DNA from: Planctomycetota bacterium
GTDB taxonomy: Bacteria; Planctomycetota; Planctomycetia; Pirellulales; Pirellulaceae
NCBI GenBank assembly: GCA_027622275.1
Contig: JAQBZB010000004.1
Coordinates: 30,827-94,826, forward strand
DNA length: 64,000 nucleotides
Direction of reading: 5' to 3'
Part shown: positions 35,311-44,551 of the stretch, one piece after another
How the letters are laid out: every line of letters begins with the position of its first letter
Numbering within the stretch: position 1 is the stretch's first letter
Made by a program: the position numbers and the translations under genes
Notes under the pieces: model-generated
Databases searched by the model: none
The model's input: only the letters and a program-made list of their open reading frames with translations
Told to the model about the DNA's origin: nothing

Positions 35311-38127
35311 TCACGGCTTTTGTTCAAACTCGCTCAGTTGATCCTCGATCTTCGCCGGATCGCTGAGAACCGTCCATCGCCACTGTCCAAAAGTTTCGCA
35401 ACTGCTGATCGCTCGCACCCACTCGTCGAGGAATCGGTGCTTTGCCCGCGTCTCGTCGGATTCCTGCCCTTTGACTTCGATAATCACCATCGTCCCGCAG
35501 TTGAGCCGCACCAAAAAGTCGGGCCGGTACTTCCGCACGGCACCGCGATAGATGTACAAAATCTCAAATCCCAAATGATCGTTCTTCACCCAGCTATCGA
35601 CCAACTCGGAGTTGTCGAGATAGTAAGCCTCAGATCCTTCCCATCGACTGTCGTAAACCGCGACGTTGATATGCGATCGTTTCGTGCGTTCACAGGGGCG
35701 AGCCGTATACCACGGCCGCATGTCCGCGGTACTCAGCAACGCTCGATGCGTGTCAAAAACGGGCTCCAGTCGAGTCGTGTTTTCGAAACGAATTGCCTCA
35801 AAGATATGCTGCACGATGCGGTTCATATTCAGGATCAGCAGAACCCGCCGTTTCAACTCATCGCTGTCGTAACTGCGGCTCTGCGATCGAATCCGATCCG
35901 ACAGCAGAACTTTCTCCACTAGCCGAATCACTTGTGAAAGCAATGCCTCGCGCGTCCCGTTCCAGCTCGGTTGCATTTGGTCGAAAACATCGCGAGCCAT
36001 TTTGAACGTGACGGTTTGCAGCCGATGTCGCTTGCCGAGTTCCATCAAATCGATCTCGGACAACGCCTCCATGTTCGGCTTACCTTCGAGAATGGCCGCC
36101 AGTTCCGCATGGGTCGGCGTATCCATTGGATTCAATTCCAGGACGGGAACCTTCTGTAGGTCGAGCTGAAGTTCCGGGGCATAGACGTGTTCGATGCGGA
36201 TCACATTCGGCCAAGAGATACCAAACTCCTGTTCCCTCTCGCGCAATGGCTCCACCATCGTCTTTGGCTTGGGCGGCGGTGGAGGCGTGTCGTCGCCTTC
36301 TTCGTGAGGCAAAAACGTGAACGGCACACCAAAGATGTTGACGTACTCGGGATCAAAGCGCCCGTTCTTCGGATTTACGTCATACGATGTCCGCCTGAGT
36401 CCACGTCCCACGACTTGCTCGCACAGCAGTTGGCTGGAAAACGCGCGCAACCCCATTACATGGGTAACGGTTTTCGCATCCCAGCCTTCCGACAACATGC
36501 CGACCGAAATGACGTTTTGAATTTGCTCGCCCGGCCGCCCCGGTTGCCCCACGGTATCGACCTGCTGCCGCAGCAACTCCGCCTGTTGCTGTTTCGTCAA
36601 GGGCTTCACGGGTCCATCGTCACTGTCATCGTCGTCACTGGACGGCTCAGCGAGAGCGACAGCTTGCTCTTGCGTTTCGGCCTGCCGGAGTACGCCGGAG
36701 TCGATATGCAACGTCTGCTCGGCCACACAGAGTTCCGGAATATGAATCCTCTCATGGTCGAACGCATACTTGATCCGAGCCGCCGTTTCTGTCCGATTCG
36801 CGACCGTGATCAAGACGGGGGGCACTGGATGCCCGACGCGCGCCCAATCTTCGCGAGTCTCCAGCCAATCCTGTCCGAGCAGCGTGTACGCTTGCGTGAC
36901 GATATCGGGCAATGGCTCGTGCGGCAGTGCTTTGCGATTGAAGTCATCCTGCACATCGGCATCGCGATACAGGTGGTAAAACCGACTCTTGTAGTCCGCA
37001 TCGAGTCGGCCATTGTCTCGCACCACCACACGCGGCGTCTTGACCAACCCCGATTCGATCGCGTCGTTCAATCCAAAGTCGCTGGTGCTCCAGCCAAACA
37101 GTGCGTCCTCGTTGCTCTTTTTCCCCGATGGAGCAAACGGCGTCGCCGAAAAATCGAAGCAATGCAACAACCCGCGCGTCCGATGAATCCGATCGAGACC
37201 ATTGATCCACTTTGTCGCAACGTCGAGTTCGTCTTTGGCGACGCCCTTCACTTTGGAGTCCGTGGGGACGCGCCACGCGTGATGGGCCTCGTCGTTAATC
37301 ACGATCAGGTTTCTGGCCGTCGCCATCTCGCCAAGAACTTCGCGCACATACGCTTCGTCACTCTTGGCGCCACGTTTGTCGACGCTGCGACGCCGCGAGA
37401 TCTGTTCGTCCGTGTCCCAACCCAGCTTGTGCCAGTTGTGAATCACGACGGCCGCTTGCCGCAATTTGTCGTAAAGCGCGGGCGGAACGATTTGGAACAA
37501 ATCAAAGTAGTTGCCGGGCGAATCGGGAACCAAAACGGCCAAGCGATTGCGGACCGTCAATCCGGGTGCGATCACCAAAATGTGTTTTGAATAGCGGGAG
37601 TCTTGGCCGTAGGTCACCTGATTGAGCGTCTGCCAGGCAACGACCATCGCCATCACGATGGTCTTGCCGCTGCCCGTCGCCATCTTCGCGCACCAGCGAG
37701 GGAACGGCCCGCCGTCACTTGGAATGTCAATGCCCTGCTTCTCCGCCGCCGGCGCTTCCGTCAACCAGATTAGCGTTTCGATGGCTTCCATTTGACAGAA
37801 GAAGAATCGCATTCCCTCGCGCTGATTCGGATCGTGCCAATGTTCCAGCAACCGCCGCGTGATGCCCGTCGCGCCGGGCCAATTTGCTGCACGCCACGCT
37901 TTCACGCGCGGGCGAATCTGGTTGACCAAGCCAAGTTCAATAAACTGCCCTGGGTCGTTGAATCCTTGCGCGTCGGGAGTCGCCACGATGTAGCCAGCGG
38001 GACGGCGGCCGTCCAGCTGGGTAAAGATCATGTGCTTGCGGTCGTAGCTCCAGTACTTCGACGGTTCCTCGAACGGAGCGTTGAGGATCAGGTCGCCAGC
38101 ACCAAGCCGGACTTTGCGTTTGGGCAT
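35311..38127 (-). CDS. Type III-like restriction enzyme, helicase/nuclease subunit (Res)
   Basis: A 938-residue superfamily 2 helicase fused to a nuclease. Motifs: Walker A MATGSGKT (Lys155), DEAH-like box INDEAHHAW (279-282), motif III FSATPFAPSG, motif VI QVVGRGLRRTS, and a C-terminal PD-(D/E)xK nuclease with Asp870 in YRPDF and Glu884/Lys886 in IIEVKGQ. In type III systems this subunit joins the Mod methyltransferase to translocate and cut unmethylated DNA. The mod gene lies upstream on the same strand but is separated from it by about 1.4 kb holding a Y1 transposase and palindromic repeats, so normal co-transcription may be disturbed. Confidence 0.9.
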   Translation of the reverse strand: MPKRKVRLGAGDLILNAPFEEPSKYWSYDRKHMIFTQLDGRRPAGYIVATPDAQGFNDPGQFIELGLVNQIRPRVKAWRAANWPGATGITRRLLEHWHDPNQREGMRFFFCQMEAIETLIWLTEAPAAEKQGIDIPSDGGPFPRWCAKMATGSGKTIVMAMVVAWQTLNQVTYGQDSRYSKHILVIAPGLTVRNRLAVLVPDSPGNYFDLFQIVPPALYDKLRQAAVVIHNWHKLGWDTDEQISRRRSVDKRGAKSDEAYVREVLGEMATARNLIVINDEAHHAWRVPTDSKVKGVAKDELDVATKWINGLDRIHRTRGLLHCFDFSATPFAPSGKKSNEDALFGWSTSDFGLNDAIESGLVKTPRVVVRDNGRLDADYKSRFYHLYRDADVQDDFNRKALPHEPLPDIVTQAYTLLGQDWLETREDWARVGHPVPPVLITVANRTETAARIKYAFDHERIHIPELCVAEQTLHIDSGVLRQAETQEQAVALAEPSSDDDDSDDGPVKPLTKQQQAELLRQQVDTVGQPGRPGEQIQNVISVGMLSEGWDAKTVTHVMGLRAFSSQLLCEQVVGRGLRRTSYDVNPKNGRFDPEYVNIFGVPFTFLPHEEGDDTPPPPPKPKTMVEPLREREQEFGISWPNVIRIEHVYAPELQLDLQKVPVLELNPMDTPTHAELAAILEGKPNMEALSEIDLMELGKRHRLQTVTFKMARDVFDQMQPSWNGTREALLSQVIRLVEKVLLSDRIRSQSRSYDSDELKRRVLLILNMNRIVQHIFEAIRFENTTRLEPVFDTHRALLSTADMRPWYTARPCERTKRSHINVAVYDSRWEGSEAYYLDNSELVDSWVKNDHLGFEILYIYRGAVRKYRPDFLVRLNCGTMVIIEVKGQESDETRAKHRFLDEWVRAISSCETFGQWRWTVLSDPAKIEDQLSEFEQKP

Positions 38128-38220
38128 TGCGTTAGTTTCCGAGCAGATCGAGATTCATTCGAGCCGAAGTCCCCCGGTAGTTTCGTTCGCCAAGGCCACG
38201 AGACCATAAGTTTATACCGT

Positions 38221-38318
38221 CCTCCGGGCCAAAGGCCCAGCGGTTTGCCTAGCCCAGGCCAACGGCCTGGGAATCCATACACGCGTCAATCGCAAGGGCC
38301 AAACGGCCCGGCCGTTTG
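38221..38318 (+). repeat. Palindromic repeat unit F1 of a REP-type array
   Basis: A unit of about 98 bases with three linked palindromes: GGGCC(AA)AGGCCC, CCCAGGCCAACGGCCTGGG and GGGCCAAACGGCCC. It is the first of six units around the Y1 transposase gene and lies just after its 3' end. Units F1, F2 and F3 share the TTTGCCTAGCCCAGGCC core. Confidence 0.85.
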
Positions 38319-38346
38319 CATTTTGCTTCGCGCGCTTCGTTCGTAC

Positions 38347-38802
38347 TCAATCCCAAACGTATCGCTCATCAATCTCGACGTCGTGCTTGTTACACAATTG
38401 TCTGAACTCTTCTTGAAAGGTCATTCTGTGGTGATGGTCGGCTTGAGTCCGGATGTATTTGTCGACGACATCGCGCAACGAGTGGCTGACCGAGAATGCT
38501 CCGTACCCCGCTTGCCAAGAGAAAACCGAAGTCCCGCCGTTCGCGTCCTTGGCCCATTTGGACGTCTCGGTTTTGATGTTTTCGACCAACTGCGCGATCG
38601 TAATTGTTCGTGTCAGCCCGACTAGCAGATGCACATGATCTTCATGCCCGCCGACCGATGCACTCACGCAATTCGATTCCTTGACGTGGTGAGCGAGCAT
38701 CCGGCACATTTCCTCGCGGAAGGTTTCGTTCTTCAAAAACGGCCGGCGATCTTTTGTTGAAAAGACAATGTGCAGCCAAACCTGCGCAAGGGATTGAGGC
38801 AT
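38347..38802 (-). CDS. REP-associated Y1 (IS200-like) transposase
   Basis: A 151-residue HUH nuclease of the Y1_Tnp family. The metal-binding HUH pair is HEDHVHLLVG (His56, His58) and the nucleophile is Tyr116 in VVDKYIRTQ. SWQAGYGAFSVSHS is the family's conserved central strand. ATG 38802 (MPQSLAQVWLHIVFSTKDRR) is chosen over an upstream ATG in repeat DNA. The C-terminal DVEIDERYVWD matches RAYT-type proteins that process REP palindromes rather than full IS elements. It is flanked on both sides by alternating inverted palindromic units (38221-38318 and 38878-39489), which are its likely substrates. Confidence 0.9.
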   Translation of the reverse strand: MPQSLAQVWLHIVFSTKDRRPFLKNETFREEMCRMLAHHVKESNCVSASVGGHEDHVHLLVGLTRTITIAQLVENIKTETSKWAKDANGGTSVFSWQAGYGAFSVSHSLRDVVDKYIRTQADHHHRMTFQEEFRQLCNKHDVEIDERYVWD

Positions 38803-38877
38803 AAGCAAGGGTCCATTCGATTTCGTCAACAGAATTCCACAGGCCACAGGCCCGATCGTTTGCCAAACAACGAAGAC

Positions 38878-39489
38878 AAACGGCCGGGCCGTTGGCCCTC
38901 CCATATTTCGATGCGGGCCGGAACCCAGGCCGCTGGCCTGGGCTAGGCAAACGAACGGGCCGTTGGCCCGTTACTCTGGGCCGAAGGCCCGAACATTCGT
39001 TTCGTCTCCGGGCGCGACGGCCCGTTCGGTTGTCCTCCGGGCCAAAGGTCCAGCGATTTACCTAGCCCAGGCCAACGGCCTGGGAATCGATATGCGAGTT
39101 AATCGCAAGGGCCAACGGCCCGATCGTTTGTTCGTTGCCAAATTGATGTTACCAAACGGCCGGGCCGTTGGCCCTCCCATACTTCGATGCGGGCCGGAAC
39201 CCAGGCCGCTGGCCTGGGCTAGGCAAATGCATGGGCCTTTGGCCCGATCGAACAAATGGCAAAGGCCCGATCGTCTGCAATCGTCTTCCGGGCCGAAGGC
39301 CCAGCGATTTACCTAGCCCAGGCCAACGGCCTGGGAAACCATACGCGCGCCAATCGCAAGGGCCAACGGCCCGATCGTTTGCCAAACAACGAAGACAAAC
39401 GGCCGGGCCGTTGGCCCTCCTATATTTCGATACGGACCTAAACCCAGGCCGATGGCCTGGGCTAGGCAAACGAACGGGCCTTTGGCCCG
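38878..39489. repeat. Array of five alternating inverted palindromic units (REP/BIME-like)
   Basis: Units R1 38878-38970, F2 39034-39130, R2 39153-39246, F3 39286-39380 and R3 39396-39489 alternate in orientation. Each carries the same three palindromes, for example GGGCCGTTGGCCC, CCAGGCCGCTGGCCTGG and a final GGGCC-GGCCC, joined by short conserved spacers such as GCTAGGCAAACGAACGGGCC. F units are near reverse complements of R units. Alternating orientation and strong dyad symmetry fit bacterial interspersed mosaic elements mobilised by the adjacent Y1 transposase. Spacers are not of uniform length, which argues against a CRISPR. Confidence 0.88.
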
Positions 39490-39551
39490 AAAAACTTGTC
39501 GATCACCCGCTCGATCAACACTTGAACCGTTGTCCCGAGAACCGTGCGCAC

Positions 39552-42180
39552 TCACTCAACATTGAGTATCTTCAAACACTCAATCCCGCGATCGTCGATA
39601 ATCTTGACCGCGACGCGGCGATTCTTGCCCAAGTCGAAAGGCAGTGACACCGTCCCGCGATATGCCTCGATCAACTCTTCGTCGATCTCGGCTTTCAGAT
39701 TCTTGGCCAGTCGACTCCAGCCGTCCTTGTCGCCCGCCATCGGAAAGAAAACCTGACGAGGCAACAAACTTCGCCCGTCGTAGTCCGTGTCCAACAGCCA
39801 CATCGCGATCCGCGACGTATCGCCCGATTCAATTTTGCCGTTGGCCGGATTGTAGTAATCGAAGCCATGCACTTCGACTTCCCATAACCCCGTGTCCTGG
39901 CCGCGATGGATCTTGCGCAGCGTGACGTCGGGTTGCCCGACCAACCAAAAGCTCTCGTTGCTCGAACGCTTCTTCTTCAGATCGTCGGTCAACAGATCGG
40001 TATTCATTTGCAGCTTCAGAAACTGCATGCCGGCCTTCTGCGGGTCCAGTTCGTCGATGTCCTTGGCCGCTTCGGGGTCGAAGTGGAAGGCCGCGAATAG
40101 CAGCACTTCGGGCTTGGGCGTCAAGCTCCGCGCTTCTTCCCAAGCCAGTTCGACTTGGCGTTGCTCAAGCGGTGCGTGCTCGGGACCGAACGAGACCGCG
40201 ACCGTGCGGGCTTGTTTGTCCTTGGTTTCGCCCACGGCATGGAGATAACGAGTTCCGGGGAGCGGTTCCAAGCGGGCGAATTCCAGTTTCGCGCCGCCTT
40301 TGCCGCGGACGCCGGTACGAGCCAGTTCGCCGCGCCATTCGTCTTGCCGCGATGTCGCTCCCGACCGCGTGATCGATTGGTCCGCCGGCATCGGCTCGGC
40401 GAGCGGGCCGATGGAGTTCGGATCGTCGATCGGACGGACGCTGATCGCGGGCACCGCTTCGTAAGTGAAGGGGCCGGTCACGCGGGCCTTGGTCCGGTCG
40501 ATTTCCGGTTGATCGTACAAGGTCTCCTGATCGGCGTACTTGGCGATGGCCGCGTCGATCTGCTCGCGCGTCAGGCCTTCGACGATCTCGGGATTGTTGG
40601 CGATCGACTTCAGTGTGATATGCGGCACGGTCTTGTACTTGAACCCGCTGCCCACGCCTTCGCGTGGACGAGCCAACGCGTAGTAATCAAACACCGCCGT
40701 CATCAACCGCTGCTTAGCCAACGTCACCGCCACGCGAGACGTGTCGCAAGTGATCCATCGGCGGCCCCATTTTTCCGCCACAAACGCGGTCGTTCCTGAA
40801 CCGCAGGTTGGATCGAGGACGAGGTCGCCGGGATCGGTCGTCATGAGCATGCAGCGTGCAATGATCTCCGTCGAGCTTTGGACGACGTATACCTTGGGAT
40901 CGGAGCGACTCTGGACAGACCCACTAATGTCGTACCAAAGGTTACCTACCGCTGTAATCGGGAAATCGTCTTTGAATCGCCGATACCGAAGGGTGCCGCG
41001 ACCTGCATCACCAGTTGCCTGCAACCGTCCGGCCAATCCGAGACGTGCCAACCCGTCGCCGTGCGTCTTGAATGTGCCTTTTCCCGGTGAATATGTCGCG
41101 CCCTCGAATTCAAATGCCGTAACGTCACCTTCGCCAGAGGGCCGAGAACTGGTTAGATTATCGAGTTGAAACAGTCTCCAGTCTTCATCGGTTGCGCGGC
41201 GAGTCACTTCGGAAACGGGTAGGAATTCTTCATTTCGTGTTAATGCCTGATCGTAACGGTCGTCCGCTTCTGACGACCGGGGAACGAACAACTGCCGATA
41301 CTTCAAGTGCGAACGGTCTCGGGCAAACCAGATTACAAAATCGGTAGTTGCGCCAAGAAATGAAGCAGTTCCCTGACTCGTTGTTTTGCGAATCGAAATG
41401 ACAGATAAGAAATTCGGTCCACCAAAAACATCATGAAGTAGTTCCATCACATGATGCAGATTCTCATCGCTAATCTGAACAAACACGCTCCCCGACTCAT
41501 GCAGCAGTTCCCGCGCGAGCAGCAGCCGGTCTCGCAAGTACGTGAGGTAGCTGTGAATCCCTAGCTCCCAGGTATCGCGAAACGCTTTCAACGTCTCGGG
41601 CTCTTGGGTCAGATCTTCATCCTTGCCGTCCTTCACGTCGCGTTTGTTCACAAACGGCTGAAAGTTCGAACCGTAGCGAATGCCGTAGGGCGGGTCGATG
41701 TAGATCATCTGTACCTTGCCCGCCAGCCCTTCCTTTTCCAGCAAGCTGTTCATCACCAGCAACGAATCGCCAGCGATCAAACGATTCGTCCAGCCATGCG
41801 GATGCTTGTAGAAGTCGAGCGCGTCGCGCAGTGGCAGGTACTCGGCCGGCTCCTCGAACAGCGACAATTGCTGCGGCTTGCCGCCGGTTGGCTTCGCCCG
41901 CTCGCCGTTGGTTCTGACCGCCGCGATGATCGCCTTGGGGTCGATCCGTTCGTGGACGTGCAAAGCTCGTCCGCTCCGCCTTCCCGGCCCACACCAACTG
42001 CGGATCGAGATGCGGATCGTAGGCATACGTCTTCCGCTGCGAAAGCACCGGCTCGCTATCCGACGTCACCAGTCCCACGGGAGGATTGTTCGCGCGTTTC
42101 TTACCCCTGTGCGCGTACGAATCAATTTGCTTCTTATCCGTTTGTGCGGCGGACTTGCTGGTTGACTTCTTTGTCGCCAT
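39552..42180 (-). CDS. Type III-like DNA methyltransferase (Mod), frameshifted near the N-terminus
   Basis: An adenine-specific beta-class methyltransferase of about 870 residues. DPPY (MIYIDPPYGIRYG) precedes the SAM-binding DPTCGSGTTAFVAEKWG motif, the order of beta-type enzymes. The family's early block LHVHERIDPKAII and the C-terminal EVEVHGFDYYNPANG region are present. The natural start is ATG 42180 (MATKKSTSKS), whose frame runs to about 41965 (QLVWAGKAERTS) and then must change phase to reach LHVHERID. The AAA at 41962-41964 (TTT on the coding strand) seems to hold one base too many. The long open frame alone starts inside this region (42026). It partners the Res gene at 35311. If the break is real, the methyltransferase would be inactive while an intact nuclease is present, so a sequencing error is likelier. 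Confidence 0.85.
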
Positions 42181-42586
42181 CTGGAACGCGGTTTTCTGCC
42201 AGAGCGGAAACGGGTTTGCTTTGCGATCCACAGATTTTGACCGAAATCACCCTCGCTCGCGAGGGGATCAAGAGCTTGCCGTTTGAAATACGGCTACGAC
42301 GGCTCATTGGAGCTGAATTCGCCACAGACAAGCTCGCTCTCGCAAGTTCGCCCACTGCCCAGGGGCTTGGGGCGCCGAACGATTGATTCCTGACTGAGAC
42401 CGGCTAACGAGTTCCGCAGCTACGTTCCCCCGTTTCATCAATCGGCATCGTGACGTTCTTTTGCGAAATCCTCCCGAATCTCTGGACGTTCGAGGTCGAG
42501 CCTAAGCTGCTTTGGCTTGTCGCGGGCATTAATAAGGATAAGCATTAATAAGGACAGGCATTATCCTGTTAAACAAATCACAGGGG
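42181..42586. other. Intergenic region upstream of mod
   Basis: About 400 bases. It holds a 13-base direct repeat (GCATTAATAAGGA at 42526-42538 and 42542-42554) and then a small ACAGG/CCTGT dyad just before the recombinase remnant. No gene is supported. Confidence 0.45.
42526..42554 (+). repeat. Two 13-bp direct repeats, 16-bp period
   Basis: GCATTAATAAGGA occurs at 42526 and 42542. It lies about 30 bases before the tyrosine-recombinase remnant, so it may be part of a former attachment site or promoter; this is inference. Confidence 0.6.
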
Positions 42587-42777
42587 TCAGGCGTCTTTGA
42601 TTGGTTCGGCCGAGACAACGACGCGCCGATCAGCGGAACCACGATTCATAAGGCTGTCAAAGCGGCAGCCTGCGAGGCCGGTCTTTCCCCGGCCCTCTCG
42701 CCTCACACGTTACGCCACAGTTTCGCGACCGGTCTGCTCGAAGCGGGTGTCGATCTGCTGACCATCAGCCGCCTCAA
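42587..42777 (+). pseudogene. Tyrosine recombinase (integrase) C-terminal fragment
   Basis: In one plus-strand frame the sequence reads FDWFGRDNDAPISGTT, then HKAVKAAACEAGL and SPHTLRHSFATGLLEAG, ending DLLTISRL. This is the core of XerC/phage-type integrases, with the catalytic His-x-x-Arg pair intact. It stops where LGH and the downstream catalytic Tyr should follow, because the frame runs into the antisense 3' end of the zinc-ribbon gene. The N-terminal and Arg I parts are also missing. A decayed mobile element inserted here. Confidence 0.8.
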
Positions 42778-43195
42778 TCCAATCAATCGTCTTGTCACGC
42801 ATTGTCAGCGAGTTGATCACGTAGGAATCTTGGGAATGCGATTCCACGGCCACGATAGTTCCCGTCGCGACGGAAATGATCTCAAGCTCCGGCAAGACTG
42901 CAATGCGATTCGCCTGTCGTGTTTCAACTCGCGGCTGCCACGCTGCCCATTGCACTTCACTGAAGCCGTAGACTCGAAACGAGCGTTCTTTCACTTGGAC
43001 GTGAAGATTTAAAAGCGGATCAGCGGGCCAGCGGTTCGCCCACTCGGAACACGGAATCGTCAGGCGGCAGGCTAATTCAAACTCAGACGGCGCGTCGCCA
43101 ACAGGCTCGCACAAACTTGCGATCTCGCGATTGCAGTGGTCGCAAAACTCGTGGTCTCGCGACTCTCGATCACAGTAACCACAAACGATCACCAA
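42710..43195 (-). CDS. Zinc-ribbon protein, 3' end replaced by recombinase remnant
   Basis: A 161-residue open frame. The N-terminus has a zinc ribbon (VCGYCDRESRDHEFCDHC, Cys5, 8, 18 and 21). The middle is an alpha/beta segment VKERSFRVYGFSEVQWAAWQPR. The natural coding sequence appears to end at TMRDKTIDWI near 42778; beyond this the frame reads antisense through the integrase remnant (EAADGQQIDTRFEQTGRETVA). The protein is therefore probably a truncated form of a longer gene, perhaps a kinase or signalling protein with an N-terminal ribbon. Family not recognised. Confidence 0.6.
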   Translation of the reverse strand: MVIVCGYCDRESRDHEFCDHCNREIASLCEPVGDAPSEFELACRLTIPCSEWANRWPADPLLNLHVQVKERSFRVYGFSEVQWAAWQPRVETRQANRIAVLPELEIISVATGTIVAVESHSQDSYVINSLTMRDKTIDWIEAADGQQIDTRFEQTGRETVA

Positions 43196-43555
43196 TTACC
43201 GCCTCTTTACGAAAGCCGGAACATTAAAGAGCGACTGGGGCTTGGATCATCGCTCCCAACTGCGTGACGCCAGTTTATATCGTCCCTCGACTGGAATCTA
43301 CCACCAAGGTCGACGGACCTAGCACCAGCACAAGCGAACTTTTGAAGGCTGCTTCGCGAGCGAACCGAAAGAAACTGGCAATCCCCTCTGTTCTTGGTGC
43401 GTTTTTTTGTTTACGCACCAAGAGTACTCAAAACAACGAGGAGGATTTCGAGTGAACAAGATTAAACGACGTAGTCGGGATCGCCGCAGGCGGAGGAACG
43501 AGCACCGCTTGAACGAATCTTCGTCGGCCGACCGGGGCCAGCCGAACAGTCCGTC
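43196..43555. other. Intergenic region with a small hairpin
   Basis: About 360 bases between the truncated zinc-ribbon gene and the anti-sigma gene. A perfect 10-bp dyad (43392-43401 and 43414-43423, TCTTGGTGCG) has a T-rich loop. A 90-codon open frame here is not supported. Confidence 0.45.
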
Positions 43556-44551
43556 CTACTTGACGTACGCGACGTTGGTCACGAACGGAGGGGTGAAGCT
43601 CGGGGCGACGACGGCGTCGTCAGCGTCGATGCCTGCCTCCATCCAACCCAAGCGATTCACGAAGGGGTCGTCACCTTCGTAGCGGTGCTCGACGACGTAG
43701 CGAATGTGGCCGTCTTCGTACAGGATGTTGTCGCCACGGCCACCATGATTCGTGCTGCGATGTCCCGCGAGTAGAAGGCTTGGCGCGTCGGCCATGAGGG
43801 CAAAGTAGGTGCGTCCGAAGTTTCTCGGAGCCAGATGGCGGCCGTTAATAACAACGCCGAGATTGTATCCATAGCTGCCGCCGATCGATCGTTGAATCAG
43901 GATCAGAGTCCGCCCGGATGCTTGATCGATCTCGTCCAATGATGGCAGCTCCCACACGTCCATCCGCGGGGCGAGCGCTGAACTTGGACAAATGAGTTTG
44001 CTTTCGTCGGTCAGATAACCCGCGTCGAGCAACACAGGAGCGTAGATCCCGGCGACCGCGCGATTGCCTTCGACCGGCACCGCGGGGAAGTAACCTTGGC
44101 CCGCTTTCTCGCTGTAGTCGATTAGCGCGAGTCCCAACTCGCGTAGATTGTTTTGACACGCCTGCAAACGAGCGGCGTAACGGCTCTGAGAAATCGCCGG
44201 GAAGAAGAGCATCGCGCCGGCCAGACAAATCCCCGCCATGACGACAGCGTCTGCCATTGACCACCGGTTGCGACCGCGAGTCTCGGCGCGAGTCGCCGGA
44301 TGCAGACCTTTACCGGCCGGAGTCACCGTCGTGCGCGCGGCAATCAGCGAACAGGTGCGCTCGGCCAAGCCAGCCGGCGGATCGAACTCTTCGTACGTTT
44401 CGGCGAGGGGCTCCAGTGTGAGCGCAATGGATTCCAACTCATCGCGCCAATCGGGGTTGGCCGCGAGTTGCTGTTCGACGTCGATTCGTTCGGCGTCGTC
44501 CAAAGCACCAAGCAAGTAGCCAAGCAATTGCTCTCGAATTTGATCGTTCAC
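43556..44551 (-). CDS. Anti-sigma factor-like protein fused to a DUF1559-like domain
   Basis: A 331-residue membrane protein. Residues 1-50 resemble an anti-sigma domain (LLGYLLGALDDAERIDVEQQLAANPDWRDEL) but lack the Cys/His of the zinc type. One membrane segment follows at about 99-120 (VVMAGICLAGAMLFFP). The outer part looks like planctomycete DUF1559 proteins: QACQNNLRELGLALIDYSE, CPSS and NHGGRGDNILYEDGHIRYV. It overlaps the sigma gene by four bases and is its probable antagonist: the inner domain would hold the sigma factor and the outer domain would sense an envelope state. The function of the DUF1559 part is unknown. Confidence 0.78.
   Translation of the reverse strand: MNDQIREQLLGYLLGALDDAERIDVEQQLAANPDWRDELESIALTLEPLAETYEEFDPPAGLAERTCSLIAARTTVTPAGKGLHPATRAETRGRNRWSMADAVVMAGICLAGAMLFFPAISQSRYAARLQACQNNLRELGLALIDYSEKAGQGYFPAVPVEGNRAVAGIYAPVLLDAGYLTDESKLICPSSALAPRMDVWELPSLDEIDQASGRTLILIQRSIGGSYGYNLGVVINGRHLAPRNFGRTYFALMADAPSLLLAGHRSTNHGGRGDNILYEDGHIRYVVEHRYEGDDPFVNRLGWMEAGIDADDAVVAPSFTPPFVTNVAYVK

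Noticed and set aside
36187..37590. A 467-codon plus-strand open frame inside res
   Set aside because: The minus strand carries all helicase and nuclease motifs; the plus frame has arginine- and histidine-rich shadow composition.
38878..39489. Possible CRISPR array
   Set aside because: Units are palindromic, alternate in orientation, have uneven spacing and no cas genes are near; a REP/BIME array with its Y1 transposase explains them.
43264..43682. Small plus-strand genes between the zinc-ribbon and anti-sigma genes
   Set aside because: No ribosome site or conserved-looking sequence, and part overlaps the anti-sigma 3' end.
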